A stretch of 64,000 bases of DNA from Psococerastis gibbosa. Lineage: Eukaryota > Arthropoda > Insecta > Psocodea > Psocidae. The translations under genes were made by a program, and so were the position numbers. The stretch lies in assembly GCA_963971405.1 (NCBI GenBank), contig OZ020486.1, positions 39,145,419 through 39,209,418 on the forward strand. Direction: 5' to 3'. Positions 9,577-19,872 of this stretch are shown piece by piece; within the stretch, counting starts at the first letter, position 1; each line of letters starts with the position of its first letter. The notes below the pieces were generated by a model. The model saw nothing but the letters and a program-made list of their open reading frames with translations. It did not search any database and was not told the DNA's origin.

Positions 9577-9935
9577 AAGGTTCACCATAAAAAGAACAAA
9601 ATTTTCGCCGAAACTCTAATTCATACCTTAACTAGGGGGAGCCACCGTCTGCGTCTGCAAGTCTAGACCCGCAATGGATTGTATTGTCGTGCCATGGTGG
9701 TTTTTTTTTAACTGTAAACGGTAGTGCCATGAGCTTTCAACTATAAGATGCCATTGCCGATATCGTACTCAAAGTAAGAAATCAAAATATAGGAGCAGTT
9801 GATCATCAGACCCGGCCATAATCTACTTTAAAAAGTTGCTTGGAGAATGATTTCATATGGTTATGCTCTGAAAGTGTGGTAACATGCAGTAAGGTCATTT
9901 TTATCATAATAGATAAAGATAAAGATATATAGATT

Positions 9936-9980
9936 AAAACAAATAAATAAGGACTTTTTGTTCTATTACTAAGCCTAAAT
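9936..9980 (-). mobile_element. SINE/LINE 3' tail fragment
   Basis: AAATAAATAAGGACTTTTTG and TTCTATTACTAAGCC are the complement of the shared SINE/LINE 3' tail. Only the last ~45 bp remain. Confidence 0.6.
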
Positions 9981-10982
9981 TAAAACACAATGCTCTAATA
10001 ATGCTCGAGAGTTGCCTGCTTATTTCCCATCAACTTCTTCACTCACTTTTCCCTAGGGACATCTCACAACAGCTCAAAATTAGCTATGAATGCTTTATTC
10101 AAAATTTCAATTCAAGATCCCTTCCGAATTCTGAAAACAATACGACTAAATGTTTACTGTTGCAGAATAATGAATCCATATTAAATAGTTTGAAGGGATG
10201 CATCCACTTATATGGATGGTCCCTGCATCCTTTCGTAACCTTTATGTCGAATTGCAAAACCATGACCTCATTCTCACCCCTTTTCTTGATGTCTCAGCCT
10301 CATGCTTGAGTTCTTTTTTACAGAATTAACTCAACAGGATTTTCGAATTTTGTTTGCTGTAGATACTGAAACGTTTTGTTTTCCCAGGGCAGCTGTTGCA
10401 AATTCTTTTTCGTTTTGTATTGATAGGCTTGAAGCTGTACCAGTTGAAGAGTATCGTTTTGTTTTCGAGCAATTATGAAGAATTTGACAGGGTTAATTTT
10501 GCTTAGGGAGGATGTTGGGAAATATTACAGTCTGATTTTCAAGTACCTCCTAGTTATTGCAAAGAGAAATAATAAGGGCTGTAAGCTGTTTCCACCATAT
10601 CTTTGTAAACGTGCTTGCGTCTAAACGCTATTCTCAGTAGACTTACCAACTGAGCAAGTACAAACTGATGAATAATTCGTCATCAGGTGGTAATTCAAAA
10701 TATCAGGTACAAATACACAGTTCACCAGGTTTGTTTAATTGTTGGTAATTACGATTTAACACGTAATACTCGCATATTATATGCAGTTGCCTGTTCAAAT
10801 GAGGGTAGCGTATACGACCATGAATCTTTTCAAAAAATACTTCGCGAGAATGGTTCTACCATTGTAAAAAAAATGCCTATTACTACGATATCTATTGTAT
10901 TCTTATTATTTCTATCCATGAAATTGTCATGGCAACTGCTTTAGTCGGGTTGTTTAGTGCACATGCACAATATAATGCTAAT
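9981..10982. other. Unassigned spacer with small ORFs
   Basis: Open frames at 10,001-10,309 (102 codons) and 10,687-10,944 (85 codons) on the plus strand. Both have low-complexity, Leu/Ser/Asn-rich translations with no recognised motif and are likely chance in AT-rich DNA. Confidence 0.3.
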
Positions 10983-11055
10983 GCTCTTCTTCAAGTCACA
11001 GCCGGTTGACTGGTTAGCAGCAACATGTGACTTCGATGCCTCGAATTATACATGG
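10983..11055 (-). mobile_element. RTE family 2, 3'-end fragment
   Basis: AGCCGGTTGACTGGTTAGC and CGATGCCTCGAATT are the inverted counterpart of the 3' end at about 7,995-8,063. The rest of 11,056-11,360 is GC-richer and unassigned; a 64-codon minus frame there has no recognised product. Confidence 0.5.
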
Positions 11056-11765
11056 TTGCTGGTTCTTGGGATGCCACTTGGGCCTATAATGCGGTGGTTT
11101 CCCCTTGCCTTCCGCATCCTATGCCGTTGACCGTCACTTGTTGCCAGGATCCAGTTCGTCCGCCTTTAGGGAGCTTTTCGTCTCCCATGGACAAGAGGGT
11201 GCCCATGCCCTAACTCCACGGAGTTAGACGGGGGTCTTTGACCGAACCCCACTCGGTACCTGCCTGTGTTAGCCGTCATTGAATGTTGACGTTGCCCGTC
11301 CCTCACCGCGAGGAGGTATAGGTCAGGAGTTTGCTGAGGGGCAATGCTAATGCTACACACAGATTATTAGGTAAACATATGTACAGGTAAGTAGCCAAGG
11401 AAGGATATTTCTGCATTAAAACAGGAATAGCAATTAGGCACTAAAATACAAGTGGTCACGGGTATGGGTCCAGCTGAAGGAAACAGGTGAAGCTCCTGAA
11501 CAGTGTCCAGACTTCTATCTCTGAAGTCAATGGCAATTATTTAAAGAATGCAAATAGGATACACAATACAGAGGGCTGGGAATCGGCAGACCGTGGAAAG
11601 TGTGCGCCGAGGAGAAGTCACCAGGCAACCAGGTGCCCAAAACATACCGTGTGTTGCGGGCTTGGCGTCAGGTTCTAATAAATGACATATGCCTTTACAT
11701 TATCACTAAGCAGACGTGTAAAACCCTATGATTTCAGCACTTTCAATTCCTAGTAGTTTGTCGTG
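11056..11765. other. Unassigned spacer
   Basis: 11,056-11,345 is GC-richer than its surroundings (CCATGGACAAGAGGGTGCCC), possibly part of an old mobile element. The remainder has small ORFs only. Confidence 0.3.
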
Positions 11766-12060
11766 GTAAATAAATAAATAAATATATTTCTGTTACATTA
11801 TACAATACAATACAGCAAGTACAAGAAAGTATAAAATAAAATCATCAGAATATCGTCAAAATCAGGTAGTTCTGTCATTGTCATTGTGCTAGTGCCTCAG
11901 TGACAGTGTAGAAAGCTTTCTGTAAGAGATGGTTTCTAAGGAATTTAGGGAAGTTAGAAGCATTTCTCGCCACTCTCAGCTCAATCGGGAGTTTTCTAAG
12001 GTAGGCGAAACCTTATAGTATAGGATCCAGTCGCTCACACATGGCTGTGCGTGGCGTTTC
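11766..12060 (-). pseudogene. CR1/L2-like LINE, RT C-terminus and 3' end
   Basis: On the minus strand, RKLPIELRVARNASNFPKFL followed by RNHLLQKAFYTVTEALAQ and a stop (about 12,005-11,887) is the conserved end of CR1/L2/Daphne-like RT proteins (K-L-P-x-E-L-R...F-K...L...K-A-F-Y). A frameshift or stop just upstream (TATAAGG) breaks the frame from TPRTAMCERLDPIL. A sister fragment at 48,524-48,600 lacks that defect (ATACTATACAAG). The 3' end is AATATATTTATTTATTTATT on the minus strand, a microsatellite tail. Confidence 0.7.
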
Positions 12061-12475
12061 TCCACAAATGGGGAAGACATGGACAATTTTGCAAAAGGGC
12101 AAAGATGATGGTGATCTTAATTGGTGACTGCGGAACAAGTTATTAGTATGAGTGATGAGTGTAAGCCGAACAGGAGAAGCAAAGCTGGCTTCAGGGATAT
12201 CAAAAACACTGCTGGAAGGACGGAGAACAGACTGACTGTCTGTACTGTGGAAAGTCGTACAAAACCAAGATGACTGAGCACTTGTGGAGAAAGGTAGAGG
12301 ATGCCAAAGCCAAAGTGAAGAAGGCGACAGCAGTTGCTGTAGTAAGCTATTTGTAAGCCATTGGCAGAGTTTGGGGAAATACAATGCTTCTTTTTGAAAT
12401 CTCTGACTTCCAGCAACTTCTAAAAGAGAACAATCTTTATACTTTGCATCCTAGAGTTGTTATGTTTGATAGCCT
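12061..12475 (-). other. Possible upstream part of the same LINE
   Basis: The minus strand is open from 12,384 to 12,013 (123 codons), in frame with the RT end downstream. The translation is Ser/Leu-rich and lacks catalytic RT motifs, so continuity with the LINE rests only on adjacency and frame. Confidence 0.25.
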
Positions 12476-12494
12476 CAATAATCATTTGTGCGAT

Positions 12495-12760
12495 AGAGAG
12501 CCGAGTTGTTGCTGACGGTTAAGAAACGGAAACTAACACACTTTGGCCATGTGATGAGGAACGGAAAGTGTAGTTTTCTGCATGTAATAATCCAATGGAA
12601 GACAGAAGGACTGAGTGCTACCGGCAGAAGAAGAACATTCTGGTTGAGAAACCAGAAGCAGTGCTTTGGCAAGAATATGACTTCTTTTTTCGGAGCAGCA
12701 GTCTCCAAGGTCCACATTGCCATTATGATCGCCAATCTCTGATAGAAGAGGCATTTAAAG
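12495..12760 (+). pseudogene. RTE-type LINE RT C-terminus, family 3
   Basis: Reads LLTVKKRKLTHFGHVMRNGK and continues through a GRRRTFWLRN stretch to AAVSKVHIAIMIANL. This is the familiar insect RTE-type ending (K-K-R-K-L-x-x-F-G-H-V-M-R, then G-R-R-x-x-x-W-L-R-N, then the hydrophobic IAIMIANL). Open for 78 codons but truncated before the catalytic RT core. A second copy, including upstream residues, is at 34,305-34,525 on the minus strand. Confidence 0.8.
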
Positions 12761-13234
12761 CAGAAGAAGTTAATATGAAGTCAAAATGTACCATCAATTT
12801 TGGCTTCCTTCCACTACAATAACAAAGAAGTAATGAAAGAAAATTGTCTTAATTTTTCATATGGGCTAATTTCGAGACATTTGACCCACTCTTACAACTA
12901 ACCCATACAGTAAGAAAATAATTAAAGAACCCTTCTGACCTTGAAATGTGGCCCAAATTGATAAGAGACTGAACAATGTTCCCGGGAATTTTGTGAAACT
13001 AAGCCTGAGCTGTAAGTCGTACAACGCTGGTCGAATTCGGCGGTGCGTACCTAGATCCATACTAATAGGACGTTTGACACGGGACTGGCGATTTGTTATC
13101 ACTACCATTTATTCTCGACTTGTAAAATGCAAATGAGACACGCGTCACCGCGTTAGGCAAACCACTCACCCGTTCTCAGACTTTCCGCGTAAGACCCGGT
13201 ACAAAAAGACGATTCGGACGCTGGCGACAAGCCG

Positions 13235-13760
13235 GGAAAGCCTACATTGGAGGAGAAGGGCTGGTGCAAAACCACAGAGTCTGCTTTAGATTAGAAGATA
13301 TCTCTTGCTGAGCTGAGGGAAAGCCTTCATTGGAGGAGGAGGGTTGGTGCAAAACCACAGAGTCTGCTTTAGAAGCTATCTCTTGTTGAGCTGAGGGAAA
13401 GCCTTCATTAGAGGAGGAGGGTTGGTGCAAAACCACAGACTTTGCTTTAGAAGATATCTCTTGCTGAGCTGAGGGAAAGCCTTCACCGGAGCAGAAGGGT
13501 TGGTGCAAAACCACAGAGTCTGCTTTAGAAGATATCTCTTGCTGAGCTGAGGGAAAGCCTTCATTGGAGCCGAGAGATTGGTCCAAAACCACAGACTCTG
13601 CTTTAGAAGATATCTCTTGCTGAGCTGAGGGAAAGCCTTCATTGGAGGAGGAGGGTTGGTGCAAAACCACAGAGTCTGCTTTAGAAGATATCTCTTGCTG
13701 AGCTGAGGGAAAGCCTTCATTGGAGGAGGAGGGTTGGTGCAAAACCACAGAGTCTGCTTT
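13235..13760 (-). repeat. 78-bp minisatellite, about 6.5 units
   Basis: Repeats of GAGTCTGCTTTAGAAGATAT...CAAAACCACA with exact 78-bp spacing. The left-most unit has a short insertion (TTAGATTAGAAG) and there are scattered substitutions. Because 78 is a multiple of 3, several minus-strand frames stay open; the longest (13,748-13,242, 168 codons) reads SSNEGFPSAQQEISSKADSV as a 26-residue period. No splice context or conserved neighbour supports coding. Confidence 0.9.
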
Positions 13761-13857
13761 GAAAAAAATTGAAAAAAAACATTGTAGACTATTATAGATT
13801 CCTTGGTAAATAATTGTCCTAGGGTTAAATTTTGGTTTAGGTTACATTTCGAGTTTT

Positions 13858-14975
13858 CCTATCCCAAAGCACTGAATTGAGTGGTAGGACGATAGCATAG
13901 TCAATACAAGACTAATGTAATACGATACAAAACAGTAATAGTGGAAATGGGATTGCATTGGTGTATGAATTATGTCGTTTCTTAAAAAAATGATTTTTTG
14001 TTCATAACAAAATCTTTGTTTGGGAAAGCGACCTGTTCGTTTTTTTAACACTTAAAACATACCCGAAGGTAGAAAGCATCGATAGAAAGGATCCGCAGAA
14101 AAATCATTTTTTAGCCTTTTTTCAGTAAAATTGATTTTATTTTTATTTTTTGCCTCCAGAACCAAACTATCAAGGCACAAACGGGTTTCGTTGATATTAA
14201 TAACGACTGCAACATATGTAAATTTTAAAAGAACAGTTGAGCCGTTTTTAGAAATAATTCTTGGACGTTTTTTTTTTTAATTTTTTAAAGGTAAGACCGC
14301 CAAAAATGAGTGTAGGTTTACAAAATTCATGCCTCGGAAACGTTTATTTTTATTTTGGGCTAACTCAATTTGGGGGGGGGGGGTTTATTCTCAAAAAACT
14401 CCAAAAAAAAGTCTAAAAAAATTATTTCTCAAATACGGCTCCAACGATTTCTTTTAAATTCACATATATTCTAGTCGTTATTAGTGTTGGTAAAATGCGG
14501 GGGGTCGCTTACCCCTTGATAGTTTGCTTCTGGGGGTAAAAAAGTAAAAATAACTTAATTTTAATGAAAAATGACTAAAAAATAATTTTTCTGCGAAACC
14601 TTTCTATCGATGATTTCTACCTTCAGGCATGTTCTAGGTGTTAAATTGAGTAACAAAACCGGACAGTTTGCTTTCCCAAAAAACTATTTGGTTTTGTGCA
14701 AAAAAGAATTTGAAAAAATGAAAGCAAATTCTCGCTCAAATGCATTGATGCATTGCGTGCCCTGCCATTATTGCTGTGTGGTAATGTGTTGGCCTGACCT
14801 ATCTAGAATTTACCTCACTTCCAATGACGTCAGGTGGAAACCCCCCCCCCACATATCCAAAATTTAACCGTAGGAAAATTATTTACCATGGAATTACTCA
14901 TTTCCTCTATCAACTGGGCTAATTGATTAATTGGAAAGCATGTTCGAGTAAACTCGGATCGGTTCTTTAGTATTG
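13858..14975. mobile_element. Large foldback element, ~1.1 kb with ~350-500-bp arms
   Basis: The left arm (about 13,975-14,300: GGGAAAGCGACCTG, TTAAAACATACCCGAAGG, CCAGAACCAAACTATCAA) is the inverted complement of the right arm (about 14,390-14,700: CCTTCAGGCATGTTCTAGG, TTTGCTTTCCC, TTGATAGTTTGCTTCTGG). The centre holds a G run at about 14,372. The right end continues to GGAAAGCATGTTCGAGTAAA, a phrase repeated at 35,455. Single-arm copies are at 4,690-5,520 and 34,840-35,475. No transposase frame; a plus ORF at 14,610-14,867 is within the arm and not conserved. Confidence 0.75.
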
Positions 14976-14982
14976 TATCGGC

Positions 14983-15427
14983 CTAGTATGAATGCACTCC
15001 TAAACCAAGTTCTACTGCTAAATCCATCTGCGCTGCAGTCTTGTCACTTACAAAATTAGGCAATCTCATTGCCACTCTCATCAACCCAGAACGAAAAAGG
15101 TTGTTAACCCACATAAGTTCGCGCCCAAACGCTTCAGTGACCACGCAGCAGGCATCAGTTTCCTCAAAACTCATGGCTACTTCCACCACCAAAGCACCAG
15201 AGGGATGCGGGGCAAGGTGCGACGCGTGCCTGCAGAACCTGACGCACGCGTCGCTTGGCTGCCTAACCGGAACGCACGCACCCCCAGCACAACTGACGCT
15301 TACGGTCAACCCTTCAGCTGACTTCCGCAAGGTGGCTGCAGCGTCGCGCCTGGTCGCACGCTGCCGGACGTCTTTACCTCCGAGGAGGCGCATCCTCACG
15401 TTCCGCATCAGGACCTGCTGTTATTAG
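14983..15427. other. GC-rich patch with overlapping ORFs on both strands
   Basis: Clearly GC- and CpG-richer than its neighbours (CGACGCGTGCC, GACGCACGCGTCG). A minus frame spans 15,408-14,983 (141 codons) and a plus frame 15,041-15,427 (128 codons). The minus translation includes a basic start (MRNVRMRLLGGKDVRQRATR) and a Cys/Val-rich middle; neither matches a family I know. The contrast in composition makes this the best candidate for a real but unidentified exon, though a GC-rich repeat is equally possible. Confidence 0.25.
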
Positions 15428-15429
15428 GC

Positions 15430-16783
15430 TACATTTCAAGGCGGAAATCACCAGGGTGGGGACTTAAATATGTGGTCTTTGTTATTTCTTTTGTTTTTCT
15501 AATTTTCGAAGCTAATGACCAGGCGTGAGTAGTCTTGGAGATTATACAGGCAGAATGGGATGGTTCTTGATGATGGTTTTTAAAAAGGTGCTTCAATGGA
15601 TGGTTCCTGTTAGTTTTGTGGACAGATTTACGATGCATGTTGATTATTGTGAGAATAAATATAATTACAATGAGTTCCTTGGCTGGAGTTAGATGATGTA
15701 CAAAAGAATTCAGCTTCTGAGTCGTGGCAGACCTGATCTGATTCAAACGTTTTGCAAACAGCTGCAGCGGTAGTATTTAGATTTAAAAGATCATACAAGT
15801 CTGGGCTTTTGAAACTGTTTCTGTAGAACCTTCGAGACACAGAAACACAATCAATGATGTGTCAATTTGGCCTTGGGCGGCTGCTCCTCTCACCCATAAA
15901 ACGCTCCACTAAAAGGCTGTGACCACCAACAGTAAATTCTAAATATCAAGGAAACAGTGCCTCATAGAGATTTCTCCCGTAGGACGATTCCTCGTCAAAC
16001 GGCTTTGAAGCCGAATAAGTATAAGCCACCCATTAGTTACATCCATGACACTATTGATTATTTTGGAGAGCCGTAGAGAAATGTATGGTGTCAGGTATTA
16101 TGATTTAATATCACCTACGTTTTGTCCAAATCTCTTAAACCTGCGCAAATAAGGTATGATGTTGCAACAAAGCTCGATGTGTGGTTCGTCCATAAATTTT
16201 GTAGTTTTTGAAAAATTAAGACATTAAATGGTACGAAAGTGCCAAAATGATTAATGCCAAGATGAGTGTTAGTTTAAACAAGTCATGGCGAGATATTGAG
16301 CAATGTGCATATCGTATAATATTAAATATAATAATATAATATTTAATATTAATATATTATATATTATGTTATTTAAAAAAAAAAAACAGTCTCCATGCTA
16401 AAAAAAAAATAGTTGCTAGGGACAGACATCAGACCAAATGAATAAATGTCAGTTAATTCCTTCGTGCACGCTCTCTGATTTAGAATACGATTTATGTCCA
16501 TATAGGGCTTTATGGCATTTTATAAATAGGCTACGTTTAGAATAAGATTATTATAAGCTAACTGTTGTTTTTTGTTTTGTTGACCATGTGTATCGTACTG
16601 TATTTTGGAAATTGCATTGTTTATTATAGGCTACTATCGTTTGACAATTATTAATCTTTTAAATATTTTATTTTAATTTTTAATTGTAAATAGTATGAAA
16701 TTGATATAAAATTAAAACTAGATTCTTTGCTAACACGGACGTGGAATAGACAACATGTTGTATTATCTACAGCGTCTACAATA
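15430..16783. other. AT-rich spacer with AT palindrome
   Basis: Short minus ORFs (15,746-15,429; 15,840-15,628) overlap and have no recognised motif. 16,318-16,385 is a nearly pure AT palindromic tract (ATATTTAATATTAATATATT) ending in an A run. Confidence 0.4.
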
Positions 16784-17007
16784 GTCAAGACATATAGAGT
16801 AGTGGTACGGACTCTGACTTTCACCCGAAAGGTTGTTGGTTCTAGTCCTATACTTGCTACATTTTCTGGCCATGCTTAGGAGGGCATGTAAAGCTGGCGG
16901 TCCCGGGCTTTCCTATTTGAGTGTAAGAGAGGGCTTTATAGTCCTAACTCCCCTAGGTTGGCTTAGTATAATAGAACCGAAAAGTCCTTATTTATTTATT
17001 TATTTAT
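16784..17007 (+). mobile_element. tRNA-derived SINE, full-length copy
   Basis: Same family as 7,415-7,635. Head GTAGTGGTACGGACTCTGAC, box B decayed to GGTTCTAGTCC, body GGCCATGCTTAGGAGGGC, tail GGTTGGCTTAGTATAATAG and TTATTTATTTATTTATTTAT. The box B change suggests it is no longer transcribed from its own promoter. Confidence 0.85.
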
Positions 17008-17830
17008 CTACTATGCGAGCCCCCGACAAGTTTATTAACTTGGGGCCCTCAGGATTTTTGTAATGTTATAATTGATAACCCTCCCTCCTCAAAATTCCTG
17101 TATATGGCCTTGCTGCGGCACCTATGTATATCGATTTAGTATTTGCAGTAGACGGTTGCATCAATTCACTGTATTATTCATACGTACGACTTGGCACCCA
17201 TTTAGACCTGTTTATTATTGTATTATTCATAAGGTATTATAATATAGTAAACTCACTAAAGGTCAAAAACATTCCGCATGAATGAAGTTAAATAATTGTG
17301 AAAGAGCAAATCATCATCACTCATCCGGGGCCTTAGAGTCAATATAACAATGAATTGCACCCTTCAATCTCCATATTAACAATTTACCATGCCGGCCATA
17401 CCGGGAGCTGCTGCATTTGAAACTATGAAATTAGGTTTAGACTAAATGTGCCTTACTATTAGGCTTACGCCTCGGTTTACACTTCTTTATTTGCATCGCT
17501 GCAATATTCTGCCTTTTTAAAGGTCATACAAACGGTATTGGACGAAAAAGGAAAGGGTATAATAAGACAAAGCTGCATAATAACTGTTGGCGTTGATCTC
17601 GTATTTTCTAGGGAGTGGGGGGGGGGGGCAGATAAATTCCATGCAGGGCTTTAAACCACCCAAAACCAAACCACCCCTAGAGGTAGTTTATTACCTTATC
17701 TAGAAAATAGCAGTTGGTGGGCATTTTGCTGACCACATTACTGTAAATTGGCCAGTTACTAAAAGGCTTATTCTCAATGGCCATAAGAATATGATGCATA
17801 CTGGAAGGGAAAACAATGGATGTGCACGAT
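17008..17830. other. AT-rich spacer
   Basis: A G run at 17,619-17,630 without a recognisable partner may be a MITE remnant. Otherwise nothing supported. Confidence 0.35.
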
Positions 17831-18014
17831 CAAGGCCGTAGCCAGGATTTTTTTTCGGGGGGGGGGTTAGAAATTTCATTGGGTATTACATAGTGGTTTT
17901 TATTTTTCCTCCCAAAATCCGATTCTATCTAGTATCAAGCCATTTCATTTCTGGGGGGGGGGGGGGGGGGGTTTGGACCCCCATGAACCCCCCCCCCCCT
18001 TGGCTACGGCCTTG
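17831..18014. mobile_element. hAT-like MITE, 184 bp (CAAGGCCGTAGCCA family)
   Basis: Terminal repeats CAAGGCCGTAGCCA and TGGCTACGGCCTTG are perfect 14-bp inverted copies. Flanks TGCACGAT (17,823-17,830) and TGCATGAT (18,015-18,022) match 7 of 8. Interior: G runs near both ends, a C run before the right end, and an AT-rich middle. Relatives are at 23,751-23,932, 52,970-53,141 and a left-end fragment near 60,104. Confidence 0.88.
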
Positions 18015-19490
18015 TGCATGATAGGGCATAATAACATTTTAAAAAAGCCTCGCGTTTTTCTTTAGAGAGGGAGGTATGAAACAATTATACGACATAAATT
18101 GTCACAAAGGCTTTGGCGCCCCAAAACAATGTGACCAAGCACTTGGTAGAGTGAGCTTCTTGGACTAAATGTATCAAAAAATACAAAACATGTTCCTTTA
18201 TTAAACTAACCCCCATCCCTTTTTCTCGACTTATTCAAATGCCCTGCTGGTTTTCCAGAGAACCAATTACCAAGCCAGCCCTTGTGTATACCTTTTACCT
18301 TATACATACGGGCCAAACAACAAGAATGTTGTTGACCATATCGCCGCATAACAATACATCAGTAACAACCTGTTGTCAATTAACAAAGGATTGGTTGGAC
18401 TTTACCTTTTTCAATTTTTTCTACACTCAATTACCCCGAGGACTGCTGGTGTTCCAACATTTTATAGGCACCATTTGTTACCACCAGAATGACATATACA
18501 CACACAATCCCCTTGAGGATTCAAACTGCCGTTCTCCCGGATGAAATCCATGCTCCCTAACCATTCTCTTTAACATGTTGTTAAGAAAGACAATTCTTCG
18601 CGAATTCTCAGCCACATAATATTTTTTCAACGCTGAGGACTGCTGATGCTCCACCATTTACAGGCACCATTTGTTACCACCAGCGTCCAGAATTACATAT
18701 ACACAGGAGGTGGTGCAAAATACAGTATGTAGTGACGCCCAAACATGTCTGCATAAAACTAATAAAAAGCAAATTATTTGGACTGTTACGTGTATCCGCC
18801 CTTTACGTTACCTAATGCTATTCAGATTTTACACCCCCAAGCAGCACGCGTTAGTGAGGATTGCATTACATAAATAAATATAAAGCGTGCGCTCATTTAT
18901 AGTTCACATTATCTAGGAAAAGTGGTAGAACAGGAGGATGGACATATACGAGCAGGTAGGCGTGCGAACCTAAGGTACAAACACTCAGGGCGGTTCACTG
19001 CTCCCATATTTATATGCTATCTGGTACGGTCTTGTCGTTGTTTTTGAAATGGACCTTTTTTGCATAGGAAAATGTCAGAGGCCAATCAGGTTATACGGTT
19101 AACCAAACAAAAATTTGAAAGTCACGCAATCTCGGAATTCTTTACGAAAGACATTCGTTAAACACAAACCCAGACTTCTACATCCTTCATCCTTCGCGAG
19201 CTCGTTTCAGCGTGAGGGGGTGCCCGATCTACTTCTTAAACAATTTCGGTAGGCTACCAGGGTGGGAAGCTCCGGCATAAACTCGCCCCTCCACCCTATC
19301 TGTATCCCTCCAAAGTTAATCTAGGTCGGCTGGTCGCGGTCATCTTCTTTGCCGGCCTGATTCTAAGTGATTCAATGCTCTCCCATTCAGTGGCATGTGT
19401 TAATTGGCCTCCAAACCTTTGCTGGAAGGTGTAGCTAGTGTGGGCCTCAATTTCGAAGTTGAACTTACTACCCTTCGAATGAAATCATGA
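18015..19490. other. Spacer with an internal ~75-bp duplication
   Basis: GGCACCATTTGTTACCACCA occurs at about 18,467 and 18,662, each followed by ACATATACACA and preceded by GAGGACTGCTG, so a block of about 75 bp is duplicated about 195 bp apart. Small ORFs (18,239-18,544; 18,671-18,877) overlap it and are not recognised. Confidence 0.5.
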
Positions 19491-19511
19491 ACTACGCTGG
19501 CTAAAGCCTAA

Positions 19512-19872
19512 AGAGCAAAAAAAGAACATGCACTTCTATACCTATTTAAGATATTACATACCAAGAACCCATTTTACCTATCATCCTTATTCACATACTT
19601 GTCTGATTACCACAATTTTAACACAAGAGCTTCTAACAAACTGTCTATTCCTAGAAACCGAACCAATCACTACAATCATTCCTTCACAGTGAACACCTCC
19701 ATGCTTTGGAATTCTTTGCTAGAAGAAACGAGAACAGAGAATAATTTGGGGAGATTTAGGACAGCCTGCCATCAGGTTCTGGGGAGTGAAGTGTGAGAGT
19801 GAATGAACTCCGCTAGGTTGGCTTAGTAATAGAACAAAAAAGTCCTTATTTATTTTATTTATTTATTTATGA
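19512..19872 (+). pseudogene. CR1/L2-like LINE, RT C-terminus plus 3' tail (SINE partner)
   Basis: Open for 94 codons (19,512-19,796): RAKKEHALLYLFKILHTKNP, FYLSSLFTYLSDYHNFNTRA, then SFTVNTSMLWNSLLEET and GRFRTACHQVLGSEV before TGA. The H-N-F-N-T-R...L-x-I-P-R...S-x-x-W-N-S-L pattern is the conserved end of CR1/L2-type reverse transcriptases. The catalytic core is missing (5' truncation near 19,500). The 3' UTR follows directly: AACTCCGCTAGGTTGGCTTA, GTAATAGAACAAAAAAGTCC, then a TTATTTATT repeat. That tail is the SINE tail. Confidence 0.82.

Noticed and set aside
13242-13748. 168-codon minus-strand ORF as a repeat-containing protein gene
   Set aside because: The frame is open because the minisatellite period is 78 bp; a second minus frame is open over the same span. 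No conserved start, splice site or neighbour supports coding.
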